Below, piece by piece: positions 34,353 through 42,788 of a DNA stretch of 64,000 nt. Every line of letters begins with the position of its first letter. Positions within the stretch are counted from its first letter, which is position 1. The notes under the pieces are model-generated. The model had not been told where the DNA came from and searched no databases. It worked only from the letters and a program-made list of their open reading frames with translations. The stretch comes from Gammaproteobacteria bacterium (GTDB lineage: Bacteria > Pseudomonadota > Gammaproteobacteria > HTCC5015): positions 124,001 to 188,000 of the forward strand of contig JANQRI010000011.1 in assembly GCA_028284675.1 (NCBI GenBank). Direction: 5' to 3'. Position numbers and translations under genes: made by a program.

Positions 34353-34787
34353 TGTGATCACCTGTGCTAGTTTTGCCCTTGTGATATATGTTAATTCATG
34401 GGGACTCTATAAAAGGAATTTGCGTTTTTAAAATTAGACCCATTTTTCAATTCTGTTTTTCTTATTTGGTTCAAGTTCTATTGTTTGCATCTGATATTTG
34501 AGACTGTCGGGTTTTATTACATTTTTAAAGGCAGCCTTAAAAGTATTGTTTTGTATTAAATATGGGGTTGACAAGTATTCAGATTAGCACTATCTCGTTT
34601 TTGCGACAATGCCTCTATTCAATGCGCAATTTCAATGCCGCTATTGAGGGGGTGCTATGAATAGAGTTTTGGTTGTTTTTTTAAGTAATTGATCTATATG
34701 GAAATTAGTAATGAAGAATACCGGCGCAGAGCGTTCGCTCCTTACTAACACCATGCTTACAATAACTTTCCTTCAGCTGTACCACGC
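34353..34787. other. Gene-free stretch with an isolated promoter and short frame
   Basis: It holds the SIR2-TPR promoter region. On the plus strand TTGACA (34568-34573), 17 bp, TATCTC (34591-34596) leads to GAGGGGG and an ATG at 34657 that opens only 11 codons (MNRVLVVFLSN, stop at 34692). This looks like the truncated start of a lost gene or a leader peptide. Confidence 0.35.
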
Positions 34788-35531
34788 CTAACTGATTAAC
34801 TCATAAACCAACCCAGCGTCGAACCCGGTGACCGTTTCACCCGGATAACCTCGCGCATTGCAGATAACATCGGTATTGCCTAATCGATACTGACAGGCAA
34901 AGTGTGTGTGCCCATGTATCCAAAGCCGTGCGCCGGAGTGAGCCACCAGTCTATCCAACTCAGATACAAAAGCCGGGGTCAAAGGGTCATCAATGTATCT
35001 TTTATCGATTGACGGTTTGGCCGGTGCGTGGTGGGTGATTACCACGGTGGGTATTTCTGTATCGGACAGCTGCTCGATTAACCAGGCTTTTGAGTGGTTG
35101 TGGAGTTTTATCGTATCTTCCGGAACCAATAAACCGGTTTCGGTTGAGATGGCGCGATAGTCCGCCAATGCATTCATTGCATACAAGGTTGAAAATGGAA
35201 CATCCTGATACAGGTTGTAGTCCGTCCAGAATGTGCAGCCCAAAAATCGAATGCCATTGATGATAATGGCATCGTTTTCCAATACATGAATATTGGAGTT
35301 TTTGACTTTTTGCTGCATGGATTCGCAGAGCGCCGGCAGGTTATGCTGATAGTATTCATGGTTGCCCAATACATAAAGCACCGGTTTATCCGGAATTTGT
35401 TGCATCGCCCAATCAATACCGGCATCGCCGACATGAATATCACCTGCCAATACAATAACATCAGCTTCGCCTGATGGCAGCTCAAAGTCTTTGAATTCCA
35501 GGTGCAGGTCGCTGTAGATGGCTATTTTCAT
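34788..35531 (-). CDS. Calcineurin-like metallophosphoesterase
   Basis: A 247-aa protein with the full metal-binding set: IYSDLHLEF (DxH), VIVLAGDIHVGD (GDxH-type), VLYVLGNHEYY (GNHE), VVITHHAP and WIHGHTHFACQYRLG (GHTH). These define the calcineurin-like family that splits phosphomonoesters or diesters, including some nucleotides. Substrate unknown. The ATG at 35531 (MKIAIYSD) is preferred over a TTG two codons earlier. It lies between the SIR2 and macro-domain genes, all on the minus strand but with gaps of 200 bp or more. Confidence 0.88.
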   Translation of the reverse strand: MKIAIYSDLHLEFKDFELPSGEADVIVLAGDIHVGDAGIDWAMQQIPDKPVLYVLGNHEYYQHNLPALCESMQQKVKNSNIHVLENDAIIINGIRFLGCTFWTDYNLYQDVPFSTLYAMNALADYRAISTETGLLVPEDTIKLHNHSKAWLIEQLSDTEIPTVVITHHAPAKPSIDKRYIDDPLTPAFVSELDRLVAHSGARLWIHGHTHFACQYRLGNTDVICNARGYPGETVTGFDAGLVYELIS

Positions 35532-35741
35532 GGTCAACTGGTTGTAAGTGTTATGGTTGCCAGTTTATCGAAAATATCTACACCATTGGTAGTAATCTGC
35601 AAGTTTTGGTTTTAAGTGTTTTTGAAACACGTAAAGTGTGTCTGTGAACAACCTTATATACAGAAAATAAATATAAGTTGCGAAGCATGATACGCATTCC
35701 TCACGTCCCTGTGATATGAATCGCGCAACAGTGGTTGATTG

Positions 35742-36230
35742 CTAAAGCTGCTCTTTTGCCTGCTGGTTTTTTATGTAAACAGAGTACACCAATACTGGAA
35801 TTTGCAGATCACCCAATTGGGTTTCGATCAGCGGTTTAACCTCCGACCAGTCCAGGCCACCAACACCGGTCGCCAGGCGGGGCAATGCGACAGAGCTAAA
35901 ATTTTCTTTAGCAATCATTTTTTTTAATGCGCGCAACGCATGGTTGACCGCTGTGGTTGTTGCTTTGCCCGGGCGTGCTCCGTGACCATAGCCGCCTTCC
36001 TGAGTGATGAGGTTCACGATGCGTACGCCATTAGGACCGCCCCACATCCAGGCTTCGCCGGGTTTTGGGTGATGTTGATTGCACCAGTGATGGTAATCTT
36101 TATGCATGGCCGGGTATTGTTCATGCAGGCTTTGCGCCAGGCCCTGATTCATCGGGTCGTTGGCTGCGACGCCATGTGCGATAACTTGGGCTTTACTTAA
36201 TAGGATATCCCCTTCAACTTCTTGAATCAT
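35742..36230 (-). CDS. Macro-domain protein (TARG1/ALC1-like)
   Basis: A 162-aa stand-alone macro domain: EVEGDILLSKAQVIAHGVAAND at the N-terminus, GGPNGVRIVNLITQEGGYGHGARPG in the middle and VALPRLATGVGGLDWSEVKPLIETQLG for the distal ribose/phosphate loop. Such domains bind ADP-ribose or remove ADP-ribose from proteins or DNA. The AHGVAAND pattern is nearer the TARG1/DarG branch than to MacroD. Proximity to a SIR2 NADase that would release ADP-ribose is suggestive but not proof of a shared role. Confidence 0.85.
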   Translation of the reverse strand: MIQEVEGDILLSKAQVIAHGVAANDPMNQGLAQSLHEQYPAMHKDYHHWCNQHHPKPGEAWMWGGPNGVRIVNLITQEGGYGHGARPGKATTTAVNHALRALKKMIAKENFSSVALPRLATGVGGLDWSEVKPLIETQLGDLQIPVLVYSVYIKNQQAKEQL

Positions 36231-36549
36231 TTCATTCTCCGGTAGACTGTTAACAGTATTTCTTTGCTATGAGATTTATTTGCGATAATTGCTTTCTGTA
36301 TTCATCGCTTGAATTGTGCAATCAGATAACCCTGTATGTCTATATTGCGCAGATCATGCTTGTTGAATACGCTTTTTTCATTGTTACAAAAATATGAACT
36401 CTGTATAGCCGGCGTGGCTGATGCCTCTCGGCGGGTTTAAATATAACCCATAAAACCCCTTGCGGTAGACTTCTGCAGTGGCTTATTCCGAAAATAGCAT
36501 AACCGAGATTTCGGGCGATGTGAAAGGATTTAGGCTCCGATTTCGCCTA

Positions 36550-36782
36550 CTATGCGGAGCGATTCGCGTCAGGTTTGATTAAAAGCTGTAAATCGGGTTT
36601 TGTCCACTGGTTTTGAGGAGGCGGGTCAGGTTCTTTTGTTGGCTCGGTAGAGGGTACAGGCTTTAATGAAAATTCACTGCCGAGCCGGTACTGACTTTTT
36701 AATTTGCGCTGCAATATTGAGTCGTGCAGTCGCGACCGAAGTGCTTTTGATGCCGCTCGTGGATTATTATGGGATAGGTTCT
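36550..36782 (-). pseudogene. Possible 3' fragment of a lost gene
   Basis: A 76-codon frame without any start codon ends at TAG (36550-36552). Its composition looks coding: a basic helical part (SKALRSRLHDSILQRKLKS), then SEFSLKPVPSTEPTKEPDPP and QWTKPDLQLLIKPDANRSA. It is cut off upstream exactly where a repeat-end-like sequence (GGATAGGTTCTA, 36774-36785) and the 3' end of the GGDEF-EAL gene begin. I do not recognise it. The remaining gap up to the macro-domain gene shows nothing. Confidence 0.3.
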
Positions 36783-38722
36783 AATATTTCTGTAGGTATG
36801 CTTTTCGGCTCAGACGATGTTGAAAGAAACTTGGTTAAATCGCTTTTATCGAGGGGTTTGGAGTAATAATAGCCCTGAATCAGGTCACAGCCGAGTGACT
36901 GTAAAAGCTCCAGTTGTTCTTGCTTTTCAACACCTTCAGCGAGTGTGCTGATGCCTACGTTTTTGCCCAGCGCGATAATGCTGTCCAGCATCGCTTCGTC
37001 ATATTTGTTGTCGAGTATTTCGTCAACAAAGCTTTTATCAATTTTGAGCTCGGAAATCGGAAGCTTTCGCAGCATGCTGAGCGAGGAGAAACCGGTGCCG
37101 AAATCATCCAAGGAGATCAATATGTTTCTACTGCTGATGTGTTCCAGCAGTGGGCGTACGTAATCGAACTCTTCGATAAAAATGTTTTCGGTAATTTCCA
37201 GTGTTAGTTTTTGTTCTTTGAAACTGTATTGATCGATGCTTTTTTGTAAGGTATCGATGAAATTTATTTCCATTAACTGTCTGATGGAGATATTGATGGA
37301 TAGCTGAAATTCGCGCTGCAGTTGTTTTTGTATTTTGGAAATATCCTGTAATGACTGTTCGATGATAAAGTGGCCGATTTTCGGCATCATGCCGGTGGTT
37401 TCGGCGATGGGTATAAATAAATCCGGAGGAATATTGCCCAGTTTGTCGTTTTCCCACCTTAATAGCGCTTCTACCCCGTAAAATCTTCCCTGAGTGTCAA
37501 GCTGTGGCTGATAAACCATATAGAGTTCATTTTTTTCCAATGCCATGCGTAACTGGTGTTCGATTTCAATTTGCTGAAGATTGTTTTTATGCATCTCCGC
37601 GGAAAAAATGTAGTGACTGTTTTTGGTTTTTTTGGCTTCGTACATTGCGATATCGGCTGCGCTGAGCGCTGCATCAAAGTCATCTCCATGTGCGGGATAG
37701 TTCGCCACGCCGATACTGATGCCAATCGTAAATTCGATATCTTTGACCAGGTAAGGTTTTGCAATGCAATCTATGGTTTTTTTGCATAGCGTGTCTATAG
37801 CTTCGGGATCTATGGTTTTGGTCAGAATAATAAATTCATCACCGCCCTGGCGAACAATGGTGTCTTCTTTTTTGAAGAGGCCACGAATTCTATCGGCTAC
37901 CTCGATCAGTATCGCGTCGCCATAACGATGCCCAAAGTTGTCGTTTATATTTTTGAAATTATCCAGGTCGATAAATAATACGCTGAACGGTAGTGCGCCT
38001 GGAAAAACCCAGTTGGCAATATTATTGTACAGGTAGGCCCGATTCGGGAGTTTTGTCAGGCTGTCATGGTTGGCCTGAAAGATAAGCTCATTGGATTTCT
38101 GTTCCAGTTTCTCCTGCAGCAACATTTTTTCCTTCTGGTCATGCTGTATGCGGAGGTCTTTTAATTCGCTTTCAATGGTTTTGTTGTGCGGATAAATGGA
38201 GAATTCTATGTGGGTATTGCCGTCAATTTGTTTGACTGATTCGTCTGCCCATACCGGTGTATTAAATGCATGGGAAAAAATACCAATCAGTTTCCCCTGA
38301 ATAAATGGACAGCCCCAGCTCTCACCGGATTCAACCAGTGTTTTTTGCATGCGCAGTTCCCAGGGGTTTGTCAGTATTACAGTGGCGGTATTGGTTTCGT
38401 AATCCAGGGATGATATGGAAAAACGCCCCCAGCCTGCGGCTGAAACGGCATTTCCCCATTTTAGAAAACCTTCCTTGAAGTTATCACTGAGCATGGTAAT
38501 CATCGCGTGATAATCTTCGTGTGTTCCCAGGCTGGAAGATTTTGCGACCAGGAGCCTGAAAAGCGGGTAGCCGATTTCATCGGCCAAAGGTTTTAGCATT
38601 CTGAGCAGCGAGGGGTCGTTCCAGAAAAGTGTGGAATCAATTCCAAAAAAGCTAAACGTGCCTTTTTCCAGCTGCCATTCAATTGGCACATTATTTAACG
38701 TGATTGAATTTGTGTCTGTCAT
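36767..38722 (-). CDS. GGDEF-EAL bifunctional cyclic di-GMP protein with N-terminal sensor region
   Basis: About 651 aa from the ATG at 38722. Residues 1-185 form an uncharacterised sensor resembling V4R/heme-NO-type ligand-binding regions (SFFGIDSTLFWNDPSLLRML, NAVSAAGWGRFSISSL, ESWGCPFIQGKLIGIFSHAF), followed by a coiled linker. The GGDEF domain has an intact VRQGGDEFIIL motif, and the EAL domain has YGVEALLRW, ENIFIEE and SLDDFGTGFSSL, so both cyclase and phosphodiesterase chemistry are possible. The last six residues (ILEPIP) are encoded by a sequence matching the end of the mosaic repeat family, so the C-terminus may have been rewritten. Confidence 0.88.
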   Translation of the reverse strand: MTDTNSITLNNVPIEWQLEKGTFSFFGIDSTLFWNDPSLLRMLKPLADEIGYPLFRLLVAKSSSLGTHEDYHAMITMLSDNFKEGFLKWGNAVSAAGWGRFSISSLDYETNTATVILTNPWELRMQKTLVESGESWGCPFIQGKLIGIFSHAFNTPVWADESVKQIDGNTHIEFSIYPHNKTIESELKDLRIQHDQKEKMLLQEKLEQKSNELIFQANHDSLTKLPNRAYLYNNIANWVFPGALPFSVLFIDLDNFKNINDNFGHRYGDAILIEVADRIRGLFKKEDTIVRQGGDEFIILTKTIDPEAIDTLCKKTIDCIAKPYLVKDIEFTIGISIGVANYPAHGDDFDAALSAADIAMYEAKKTKNSHYIFSAEMHKNNLQQIEIEHQLRMALEKNELYMVYQPQLDTQGRFYGVEALLRWENDKLGNIPPDLFIPIAETTGMMPKIGHFIIEQSLQDISKIQKQLQREFQLSINISIRQLMEINFIDTLQKSIDQYSFKEQKLTLEITENIFIEEFDYVRPLLEHISSRNILISLDDFGTGFSSLSMLRKLPISELKIDKSFVDEILDNKYDEAMLDSIIALGKNVGISTLAEGVEKQEQLELLQSLGCDLIQGYYYSKPLDKSDLTKFLSTSSEPKSIPTEILEPIP

Positions 38723-38936
38723 TTTGTGCAAATAATCAACCGGGCTATTTTGGGTGTTCGCTTCAATCTGTGTTTTCCTTTGGATTTGGATTGAATTTAC
38801 CTGTTTACCAGTGCCGACTTTGATGGCTTTAGGGTCATTTAGGTATTATCGGCTCGGGTTTAGAGCACTTTAGAGTCTGTTATCTGAGCGTTTTGAACGC
38901 AGGATGGTTGCGAACCCGGACTGGTTTCGATAGTGA

Positions 38937-39491
38937 TTATGGAGAGCGGTATTTTTTAGGTGAGGTGCCAACTGCTTTTCGGAATGCATTGATAAAGTTG
39001 GATACATCTTTGTACCCGACATCCAGTGCGATATCGGTGATTGATAGTTTTGATTTTAGCAGTAGCTGTTTTGCTTTTTGCATTCGGCAATGAATTATAT
39101 ATTGATGCGGCGAAAGCCCGGTTGCTTTTTTGAAGGAACGGGCAAAATGATATGGGCTGATACCTGCCAGTGCAGCAAGCTCGTCCAGGCCTATCGGTTC
39201 GCTTAAATTATCGCTGATATATGCGGTAATCCGGTTTAACAAATTTCTTCCAAGGCGAACTTGTTGGTCTGCTTGTTGAAGCCGGTGCGTCGTATAATTG
39301 TTCAGAGCATGCATAATGAAGCTTTGTGTTAGCGTTTCCAGCAACAACCGGTCGATGGTTTGGGGTTGCTGGTATAGTTGCCTTAACTGGCTTTCAATTT
39401 TTGCAAAAACAAAATCTTGGATACCCGCTCCCGGTATAAGTTCAATATTATTTGGGTCTGCATCCAGAGTTTGTAAAATGGTTTTTTTCAT
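38937..39491 (-). CDS. AraC-family regulator, short (probably N-terminally truncated)
   Basis: About 184 aa from the ATG at 39491. The C-terminal 100 residues form a complete AraC DNA-binding domain: EPIGLDELAALAGISPYHFARSFKKATGLSPHQYIIHCRMQKAKQLL and the second helix-turn-helix LSITDIALDVGYKDVSNFINAFRKAVGTSPKKYR. The remaining 80 residues match only the end of the usual ligand domain, and no ribosome site precedes the ATG. Full-length relatives are near 290 aa, so the N-terminal half seems lost. It may still bind DNA. It reads toward the GGDEF-EAL gene. Confidence 0.75.
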   Translation of the reverse strand: MKKTILQTLDADPNNIELIPGAGIQDFVFAKIESQLRQLYQQPQTIDRLLLETLTQSFIMHALNNYTTHRLQQADQQVRLGRNLLNRITAYISDNLSEPIGLDELAALAGISPYHFARSFKKATGLSPHQYIIHCRMQKAKQLLLKSKLSITDIALDVGYKDVSNFINAFRKAVGTSPKKYRSP

Positions 39492-40214
39492 CAAAACAGT
39501 GGGCAACTGAATGGGTGTTGAGCAAAAATCATTGTCTTTTGAGTTTTTTGAAGTACGCCAATTTCAGGTGTCGGCACAATTCAGTAAGGGTTGCCCCTGG
39601 TTATATAGAGTGGTTTGTTTAAAAACTGTATCCGCTTTTTTATAATTTAAGCCTGTTATTATATTGTGCGTAAAAGCGCAAGAATTACCAAGTATTTGGT
39701 GACGCATGATGAGTACAATCTCAAACAGGTTATCACTCAAGCAAGTGATCGATTTAAGTATCGAAGAATACTTACATTAAACAGGGCTGTTAATAATAAT
39801 TTGTTGCCGATTTAGGTTTTGGCTTGTGTTGTGGCTGTATGAGTGCCGTATTGGTGTGGGTCTCGCTTGGGAGCATGGTTTATGAATAAATGTTTTTCGC
39901 TATTAGAGGCATTGGGGGTGTTTTAAATATTATTGAGTTATTTCCAATGTTAAACAATCAGAGTGACTGAAACTTGCTGAATTTTTTGGGCTGAGCAATA
40001 TTGGAGGCTGTGCATGGAAGCGGGTGTAACAGCCTCCTTTTTTAAAATATGTTTTTTCGGGTAACGAAAATGCCGGGTTGGAGCATTATTTTGCAGCAGG
40101 CGGTTCGCCGTCTGTTGCAATTTTGAGTGGACTAAAAACCTAACGATCAATGCCATGTTGAAAAGCACATTGTGATAGTTGCTCATTTCACGGTCTGCTA
40201 TTGTCTCTTGCGTG
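39492..40214. other. 723-bp gene-free stretch
   Basis: It lies between the short AraC gene and the lycopene-cyclase-like gene. The only structure I see is a hairpin GGAGGCTG / CAGCCTCC (40003-40037, 19-nt loop) followed by six T on the plus strand, like a terminator with no gene upstream of it. The stretch may be the remains of deleted genes. Confidence 0.4.
40003..40043 (+). terminator. Terminator-like hairpin with T-run, no gene upstream
   Basis: GGAGGCTG (40003-40010) pairs with CAGCCTCC (40030-40037), then TTTTTT. It reads on the plus strand, where no upstream gene is visible, so it may be a relic. Confidence 0.35.
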
Positions 40215-41150
40215 TTATAAAAAGTCTTTAAGCCGTTTGCGGGATGCCAGCCATATTTTGATTGTTTCAAAAATAATGATTGTTGCATAACTGACGGTAA
40301 ACCAGACGAAGATCTCTTCAATCGGCAGGCGATGCCACGCATCGATATAAATGCCGATCATTGCATTATCCTGAAAGCCCCACCACCCATAGGGTAATGC
40401 CAATGTGGTTTCCCAGATAAGACTGATAAGCACAATAATAAAAAATGTAAAACTGAAAGCGCGCCAGTTAATAAAAGGTCTGACACTTTTATATAAAGCC
40501 ATTGACGGAATAATGGCGACTGTCATGATGTAGATAAAATACCATGGAAAGCCCGCCGGGGTTTCGGAAAAAAACTTTTTGTAAATAATGGCTGCTAAAA
40601 TCAGGCTGAGCCCGATGATTAACGACTGCCAGTGAAACTGAAGTGCTTTGTTGATGTTTTGTGACTCGTTCGTGTAATCCGGGACATTGTATTTCTCAAA
40701 CCAGTATTCATCACACCATATGTATATCAAAAGCACCGTGGTGAAACCGGAAATATAGAATATCAGTTCCTCTACCGGTAAAGGTCCGCCAACTGCCGGG
40801 AAGGTGATGCCCGTTACAGCATCATGATTTTCGAAAGCAAAAAAAGTGTTGCCAAACAGAATATCCAAAATAATGCCGGTTGGAGACATTAAGGCGATGC
40901 AATAAATAAATGCTTTCTTATGAAAATTGTTTTCTTTATGCCGCCACAGCCAAATAATAAGAGCAGTCATTGGAAACAAAAACAAACTCAGGCTGATGGT
41001 GTAACCCAGTGGGGTGGGGTTGCTCGAGGTTTGGGTCAGTGTTGCCGGTGATTCGATGGATTGCAGGGTCAATGCAACCGGAATCACGATAATAAATATT
41101 AAATAGACAACCGTAGCAGCGGCTTGTTTGTAATTTTTGCTCACAGTCAA
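40215..41150 (-). CDS. Membrane protein with two lycopene-cyclase-type (CrtYcd-like) domains
   Basis: A 311-aa polytopic membrane protein with about eight helices. It has two halves, each with the PxEE signature of the membrane-type lycopene cyclase: GGPLPVEELIFYISGF (about residue 125) and HRLPIEEIFVWFTVSYATIIIFE near the C-terminus, each preceded by an aromatic/Asn-rich loop (FFAFENHDAVTG; PYGWWGFQDNAMIG). Heterodimeric CrtYc/CrtYd and fused archaeal or fungal cyclases share this layout and close the ring of lycopene or related polyenes. No other carotenoid gene is in the window, so the substrate is unclear. It is a single-gene unit. Confidence 0.7.
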   Translation of the reverse strand: MTVSKNYKQAAATVVYLIFIIVIPVALTLQSIESPATLTQTSSNPTPLGYTISLSLFLFPMTALIIWLWRHKENNFHKKAFIYCIALMSPTGIILDILFGNTFFAFENHDAVTGITFPAVGGPLPVEELIFYISGFTTVLLIYIWCDEYWFEKYNVPDYTNESQNINKALQFHWQSLIIGLSLILAAIIYKKFFSETPAGFPWYFIYIMTVAIIPSMALYKSVRPFINWRAFSFTFFIIVLISLIWETTLALPYGWWGFQDNAMIGIYIDAWHRLPIEEIFVWFTVSYATIIIFETIKIWLASRKRLKDFL

Positions 41151-41284
41151 ATGTCCTGTTGGGTTGGTATACGAAAAAGCTGACGCTCCGTCAAAATGCT
41201 TTCCGAATATTCATCGGAATGATACCTGTGTTTTCCATTTGCATGGGAAAATATTCAGCAAATCAGCAAAACAGTTGAGGTTTG

Positions 41285-42205
41285 CTAATAAATTCCGTTG
41301 CGTATGCCATTAATAATAGCCGTACATTGTGTTTTTGCATTCACAGAGGTAATCGCCGTTGTGTGTAGAGGTCTAAATGCTGTATTGAGCCGTTTTGTGA
41401 GATACAGTTTTAGGGAGCCGTCTTTAAAGCTATGACCGGTGTTCATAAAGTTCTGTAATACGGTTAATAAAGCAGTGTCATCGGCGGCAGTGGTAAATGC
41501 ATTGCTTAATGTATTGATTAAAGCGATGCTTTTGGATTTATTGTGTGTTGAACCCATAAACCCTATTTTTGTCTGACCGCCTGTAAACTGAGCCTGATAA
41601 TCATTGCACGCATCGTTTGCGGCATTTGTTAAAGTGGTTGCGAGGTTGCCTCCCGACCAGTATCTATTTGGGCATAAGCCTATTTCGCCCTCACTGTTGG
41701 CGCCGACGCGTGCCCCGGTACCTGTGATAATGTAAATATTGGCGGCAGGTATGTTAACGGTTTGCAGTAAATCAACCAGAACATCTGCTGCGGTTTGAAT
41801 ACCAGCGCTTGGCGTGGCGAGGTTCATTGATTGCGAGGATGCGAATACAACATAAATTTGTGCCAGCGGCACACTATTTGTGTTGTATTTTGCGACGGTG
41901 GGGAATTCACTTTTTGGGATCATCCCGGTATGTGAGTGGTATAAAACGGTATTTAGTACGTTGCTTGCATTGTCGGTGTAAATATAAGTCACCGCGGCGC
42001 ATGTGAGTAAATTTAATATTTCAGCCGCACCATTCGCAGGAATCGGATCCCCGGAAGCGCGACCATTATTGCGGATGACTGTTTCGCCAAACGGCAAATC
42101 ATATTTCCAATTAGCATCAAAGGGCTCTGATGGAAAGGTATAGCTGGGGCCTTTTTCTTTGGCGACCGTGACTTGTTCTGTTTGCGGAATGGCTGTGTAA
42201 AGCAT
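41285..42205 (-). CDS. Hypothetical protein, 306 aa
   Basis: I do not recognise this protein. AAGGA lies 8 nt before the ATG, so translation is likely. It has no signal peptide and is rich in Ala, Thr and Asn. Two hydrophobic strands, VPLAQIYVVFASSQSMNLA and IPAANIYIITGTGARVGAN, suggest an alpha/beta core, and QTKIGFMGSTHNKSKSIALI follows. The Cys residues are few. It sits alone next to the repeat element at 42341, with no cotranscribed neighbour. Confidence 0.6.
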   Translation of the reverse strand: MLYTAIPQTEQVTVAKEKGPSYTFPSEPFDANWKYDLPFGETVIRNNGRASGDPIPANGAAEILNLLTCAAVTYIYTDNASNVLNTVLYHSHTGMIPKSEFPTVAKYNTNSVPLAQIYVVFASSQSMNLATPSAGIQTAADVLVDLLQTVNIPAANIYIITGTGARVGANSEGEIGLCPNRYWSGGNLATTLTNAANDACNDYQAQFTGGQTKIGFMGSTHNKSKSIALINTLSNAFTTAADDTALLTVLQNFMNTGHSFKDGSLKLYLTKRLNTAFRPLHTTAITSVNAKTQCTAIINGIRNGIY

Positions 42206-42340
42206 ACCAAATGTTCCTTTTTAGTATTTGTGGCCGAACAAAGTATAGGCTGTTTCCTGTGGTTTGGTTTTTGATATGATTTTTATATTCTGGTCGTTGT
42301 TTCGGTGTGAATGGGCAATTAAGTACAAAACACACTTATA

Positions 42341-42594
42341 CTAGAACCCATCTCAAAATTAAGCGAGCGCGGCTCGCAGGTTTTTGCTCCTGCAAAACCT
42401 GCATTTCCACCATCCGTGGTGGTCAGATGAGGCAAAAGTGAGTGAAAAAGCGGACGACTCCAGGGACGGAGGAGTTAGAACGACTCAGGAGACAAAGTCG
42501 AGTTTATATGCAATTTACTGCTTCGCAGCCCCGCATTTTGAACGAACTTTTAACGAAGTATCAGCAAGCGCAGCAATTTTGAGATAGGTTCTAG
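42341..42594. repeat. Mosaic extragenic repeat, copy 2, complete
   Basis: Flanked by CTAG on both sides, with ends AGAACCCATCTCAAAATTAA and CAATTTTGAGATAGGTTCT. It is inverted relative to the copy at 1087. Inside are several hairpins: GCGAGC-GCG-GCTCGC, CAGGTTTT/AAAACCTG (42377-42401), CCACC-ATCCGT-GGTGG (42407-42422) and, on the other strand, CTCC-GTCCCT-GGAG (42458-42471). It fills much of the 583-bp gap before ispH. Confidence 0.78.
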
Positions 42595-42788
42595 TCATTC
42601 TGCAGTAATATATTGACTGCCTGAATAATTTCCATAAGTGTTTTTGCTTTGATTCTTTTGTTGAATATTGAATATCGCCGCCGGCATGTTTTCAGTCAGC
42701 GCTTTGTTTGTGGTGAACTCATGTTGGCTGATTGATAAGGTCGCGGTAAGCGCAACCGTAGGGTAGGGGCTTTTTTTCTTAAGCCGCT

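Noticed and set aside
39950..40342. 130-codon minus-strand frame
   Set aside because: It overlaps the end of the lycopene-cyclase-like gene in another frame, runs through the stray hairpin, and has no coding character.
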